Shown here piece after piece: positions 61,366 to 64,000 of a DNA stretch of 64,000 nucleotides (within the stretch, counting starts at the first letter, position 1; each line of letters begins with the position of its first letter). The position numbers were made by a program, and so were the translations under genes. The notes beneath the pieces were generated by a model. The model saw only the letters and a program-made list of their open reading frames with translations. It did not search any database and was not told the DNA's origin. The stretch comes from Rubritalea tangerina (lineage in GTDB: Bacteria; Verrucomicrobiota; Verrucomicrobiia; Verrucomicrobiales; Akkermansiaceae): contig NZ_JBHUJB010000005.1 of the NCBI RefSeq assembly GCF_042683245.1, positions 124,001 to 188,000 of the forward strand. Direction: 5' to 3'.

Positions 61366-63222
61366 CTATTTGTTCTTATGGGCAGGATCGTAGAAAATCT
61401 TGATGTCTGCCTTCTTGGTACCGAGGAGTTCTTGGGCGCGGATGAGGGCATCGCGGGTTGAGAGGTTGGGGTTACTCGGTGAATAGATGAAGACATTGGT
61501 TTCACCTTCAGAACGATCGCATCCATCTTGAATGGTATCAAGGGCGCCAGAGAGCTTGAGTACCTTGTATACTTCACGTGTGGCGCCGGAGATGAGGACG
61601 AATCTTCCTTGCTCACGCATGTGGCGTACGAGGCTTTCTAGGGCGATCACGCTGGTAGCATCGAGGTGTCGGGCATTTTTGAGCCTGAGGATGATGACTT
61701 TGAGGTTAGGGTCGGCAGCGGTGCGTTGGACTTGGGTACGGAACAGGTCCGCAGCTCCGAAGAAGAGGTCACCTTCGACGTGTACGATGGAGATGGCGGG
61801 GTTCGGGCGGCCTTTTTTAGCATCTAGCTCACGGAGGTCGCCTTCGTCACTGACTTCGTATTCGATGAGGTGTGGTTTGGATGCTTTTCTGAGGAAGAGG
61901 GTGATGGAGAGTGCCACGCCGGTGAAGATGGCGTAGTCGAGGCGGGTGATGAGAGTGGCGCCGAAGGTGGTGAGCACGACGAGCGCGTCGTCGTGGGTCG
62001 TTCTCAGACAGATGCGGATGTTATGCCATTTGATGAGTGAGCATGCGATGCCAATGACGAGACCTGAGAGGGCGGCTTTTGGAATATTTTCGACGATGGG
62101 GAGTTGGATGAGGGCCCAGAAGCCGACGAGACAGAGTAGGGCATTGTAAATGGATGCGAAGCGGGACTTGGCACCGGACTCGAAGTTGAGGGCGGAGCGC
62201 GTGAGGGAGCCAGAGGCTGGCATGGGGGCGAGGAGTGAGGAGCCGAGGTTCGCCATGCCGACGGCGAGCATGTCTTGGTTGACGTCGGGGCGTTCACCAC
62301 TGCGAGAGCCGAGCGATTTGCCCATGACGGTGTTTTCCAGCGATGCTAGGAACGCGATGGCGAAGGCAACCCCAAAGAGTGAGGAGATGAGGTCGAAATC
62401 GAGAGTCGGGACACTGGGGCTTAAGTCAAAGGATTGGAAGCTCGTGAAGGTGGTGATGGGGGCCATCTGCTCGGGCAAGAAATAACGGAGCAGGGTAGAG
62501 ACGATGGTCACGAGGGTGAGGCAGATGGCGAAATTGGGAAGTACGGGAAGTTTGCGTTGGAGAACCAAGTAGAGGATGAGGGTACCTACGCCCATGAGAA
62601 AGGGTTCCCACTGATAGAGGTGGTTGAGGTTGGCTGTGGCTTGGACGATGCTGAAGAAGGTTTTGGCGCCGACTTCTGACATTGGCTCGGCGATTCCGAG
62701 AAGGTGTTTTAATTGATTGGTAACAATCAGGATGGCAGCACCGGTGATGTAGCCGACTAGGACACTACGGCTCACATACTGAAGGAGGTCAGCCACTTTG
62801 AAGAAGGCACCCGCGACGGAGAGAGCTCCTACCATGAAAACTAGCAGGGGCATCATGAGCATCTTACTCTCGAGGTTTATCTCGGGGTGCGAGACAAAGA
62901 AGGAAAAGACCATGAAGGCTGTGGCATTCGTAGGGCCAAGGATGGTGAAGCGAGAACTCGCAAAGATTGGGGCGATGAATGCCGCGATAATGGAGCAAAC
63001 GATTCCGTAGAAAATGGGAAGTTCCGCAATGGCGGCGTAGGCCATGCCCTGAGGGAGACTCAGGAGGGCGACGTTGAGGGCGGCCTTGGCGTCAGCTGCA
63101 ATGCCCTTGGGTTTGAGGTCCCCGAGGCAATGGCGGATGGGGAATGGGTCGAGCGCGTTCTCATGGAAGAATTTTGAGACGTTGCGCCAGAGGTTCCTGA
63201 TGGGGTGCTTATGTTTTGCCAT
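61366..63222 (-). CDS. SulP/SLC26 family anion transporter with STAS domain
   Basis: A 618-residue membrane protein. The N-terminus AALNVALLSLPQGMAYAAIA is the SulP signature, followed by about ten more helices (STVFRL-like AFIAPIFASSRFTILGPTNA, SLENTVMGKSLGSRSGERPD). The C-terminal STAS domain begins near residue 480 (ISIVHVEGDLFFGAADLFRT, then ILRLKNARHLDATSVIALES). It transports sulfate, bicarbonate or another anion. It leads the run of minus-strand genes at this end, after the lptF/lptG-like gene (20 bp). Confidence 0.94.
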   Translation of the reverse strand: MAKHKHPIRNLWRNVSKFFHENALDPFPIRHCLGDLKPKGIAADAKAALNVALLSLPQGMAYAAIAELPIFYGIVCSIIAAFIAPIFASSRFTILGPTNATAFMVFSFFVSHPEINLESKMLMMPLLVFMVGALSVAGAFFKVADLLQYVSRSVLVGYITGAAILIVTNQLKHLLGIAEPMSEVGAKTFFSIVQATANLNHLYQWEPFLMGVGTLILYLVLQRKLPVLPNFAICLTLVTIVSTLLRYFLPEQMAPITTFTSFQSFDLSPSVPTLDFDLISSLFGVAFAIAFLASLENTVMGKSLGSRSGERPDVNQDMLAVGMANLGSSLLAPMPASGSLTRSALNFESGAKSRFASIYNALLCLVGFWALIQLPIVENIPKAALSGLVIGIACSLIKWHNIRICLRTTHDDALVVLTTFGATLITRLDYAIFTGVALSITLFLRKASKPHLIEYEVSDEGDLRELDAKKGRPNPAISIVHVEGDLFFGAADLFRTQVQRTAADPNLKVIILRLKNARHLDATSVIALESLVRHMREQGRFVLISGATREVYKVLKLSGALDTIQDGCDRSEGETNVFIYSPSNPNLSTRDALIRAQELLGTKKADIKIFYDPAHKNK

Positions 63223-63242
63223 GGTGTGGCGGGGAAATCTAA

Positions 63243-64000
63243 TTATCTACGGCGTGCGCGACGGAACAGGTAAATGCCTATCATGAGTGCTAAGGCGTTA
63301 GGCAGCCAGTATAAAATGGTAGCGAGTTGGGCTGAATCGGCATCACTTTGGTTGGCGAATATGAAGAAGAGGAAATAGCCAAGACCGATAGCGAGGGAGA
63401 GGGCGAAGCCGCTGGAGGATTCTTTCCGTCGTGCTGTCATGCCGAGCGGAACCCCAATGAGGGCAAATGCGAGACAGGCGAGTGAGTAGGATTTTCGGTG
63501 GGTGAGTTGGCGTTTAAAGTCGGCGACGCGCTCTGCTTCCAGGTCTGGGTTTTCGGCAAGGTATTGTTCGATTTCTTTATTGGTCATCGAGGAAGCTTTG
63601 ATGCTTTTTCTACTTTCGGTATTGAAGTCGAAGATGACGGGGTTGACGGCTTCGATACTGATGGGGGTGTGGATGCCGTCGTTGCTGATGGTTTCGACGG
63701 TGGCATTCTCGAGTCGGAGCTGGAGTTGGCCTTTATCGAGGTCGATAGCGAGGTGTGCTTTTTCTGCGTAGGTGTAGAGTTTTTCACCGTATTGGGTGCT
63801 TTCGTCGCCGATATCGTGGATATGGACGCCATAGAGCATATCGCCTTCGCGCGCTTTGACGTAGATGCGTTTATCGTCGAGTTGGGTTTGGACAACTCCG
63901 GGGTCGAGGAACTTATTGGGGTCTTCTTGGACAGCTTCGATGAGGAGGCTTTTGACATGGCCTTTTGCTTGAGGGGCAATTTGGACGTTGAGCCAGAAGC
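63243..64000 (-). CDS. LptF/LptG (YjgP/YjgQ) family permease, N-terminus missing
   Basis: The 3' part (252 codons visible) of an integral membrane protein that runs off the right edge. The frame is open from 64000; the visible start reads FWLNVQIAPQAKGHVKSLLI. The periplasmic jellyroll region is seen (MLYGVHIHDIGDESTQYGEK, AHLAIDLDKGQLQLRLENAT), then two or three TM helices (SLACLAFALIGVPLGMTARR, FALSLAIGLGYFLFFIFANQ) and the tail YLFRRARRR. Family members export LPS from the inner membrane. LptF or LptG cannot be told apart here. Confidence 0.88.
   Translation of the reverse strand, partial: FWLNVQIAPQAKGHVKSLLIEAVQEDPNKFLDPGVVQTQLDDKRIYVKAREGDMLYGVHIHDIGDESTQYGEKLYTYAEKAHLAIDLDKGQLQLRLENATVETISNDGIHTPISIEAVNPVIFDFNTESRKSIKASSMTNKEIEQYLAENPDLEAERVADFKRQLTHRKSYSLACLAFALIGVPLGMTARRKESSSGFALSLAIGLGYFLFFIFANQSDADSAQLATILYWLPNALALMIGIYLFRRARRR

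Overview
The window reads as a chromosomal segment of a Verrucomicrobiota bacterium, probably a member of Verrucomicrobiales such as the Rubritaleaceae or Akkermansiaceae. This is an inference from gene content: a Verru_Chthon cassette protein A homologue, the N-terminal motif style of several secreted hypothetical proteins, and the mix of menaquinone, type III polyketide and pilus genes. Base composition is near even. Many genes lack an obvious Shine-Dalgarno sequence, so several starts are uncertain.

Layout. 1-2540 (minus) holds three genes of a Wadjet (JetABCD) anti-plasmid system cut by the left edge: JetA, JetB and the first 77 codons of JetC. 2944-9037 holds a TIM-barrel isomerase/epimerase-like protein, an eroded remnant of an adhesin-type protein, and a large PilX/GspK-like protein (Verru_Chthon A) with a secreted partner. 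9468-19381 holds dGTPase and RecQ, a periplasmic solute-binding protein paired with a PP2C-type phosphatase, an acyltransferase, MenD with a small membrane protein, and a Tat-exported DUF882 peptidase.

19447-34587 is the largest unit: about 16 genes on the minus strand that together look like a strongly diverged type IV pilus or type II secretion machine. In transcription order they are a PilT-like ATPase, a pilin, a 649-residue protein with the architecture of GspL or a PilM-PilN fusion, PilO-like and PilP-like proteins, a secretin, an unknown cytoplasmic protein, a PilB/GspE ATPase, a PilC/GspF protein, a membrane protein, a second pilin, four unknown exported or anchored proteins, and a Ser/Thr kinase carrying a GYF-like domain. 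A terminator-like hairpin follows the pilin gene. A third pilin, a close relative of the first, lies alone at 42628-43047.

34864-37159 is a three-gene ABC transporter operon ending in a membrane-anchored histidine-rich protein, preceded by a perfect 18-bp palindrome. 37408-46597 carries housekeeping genes (ndk, rpsO, pnp, two identical tRNA-Gly, a NahK-like sugar kinase, galE, thrBC). 46920-56131 carries an RlpA lipoprotein, then a methyltransferase / FAD oxidoreductase / type III polyketide synthase cassette with overlapping genes, followed closely by a complete RND efflux system. This suggests a made-and-exported small molecule. 56316-64000 carries a phosphoesterase, transaldolase, plsX-rpmF-DUF177, a secreted protein, a SulP anion transporter and an LptF/LptG-type permease cut by the right edge.

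The most unusual parts are the pilus-like locus, the truncated Wadjet locus, the polyketide-plus-efflux block and the His-rich ABC operon.
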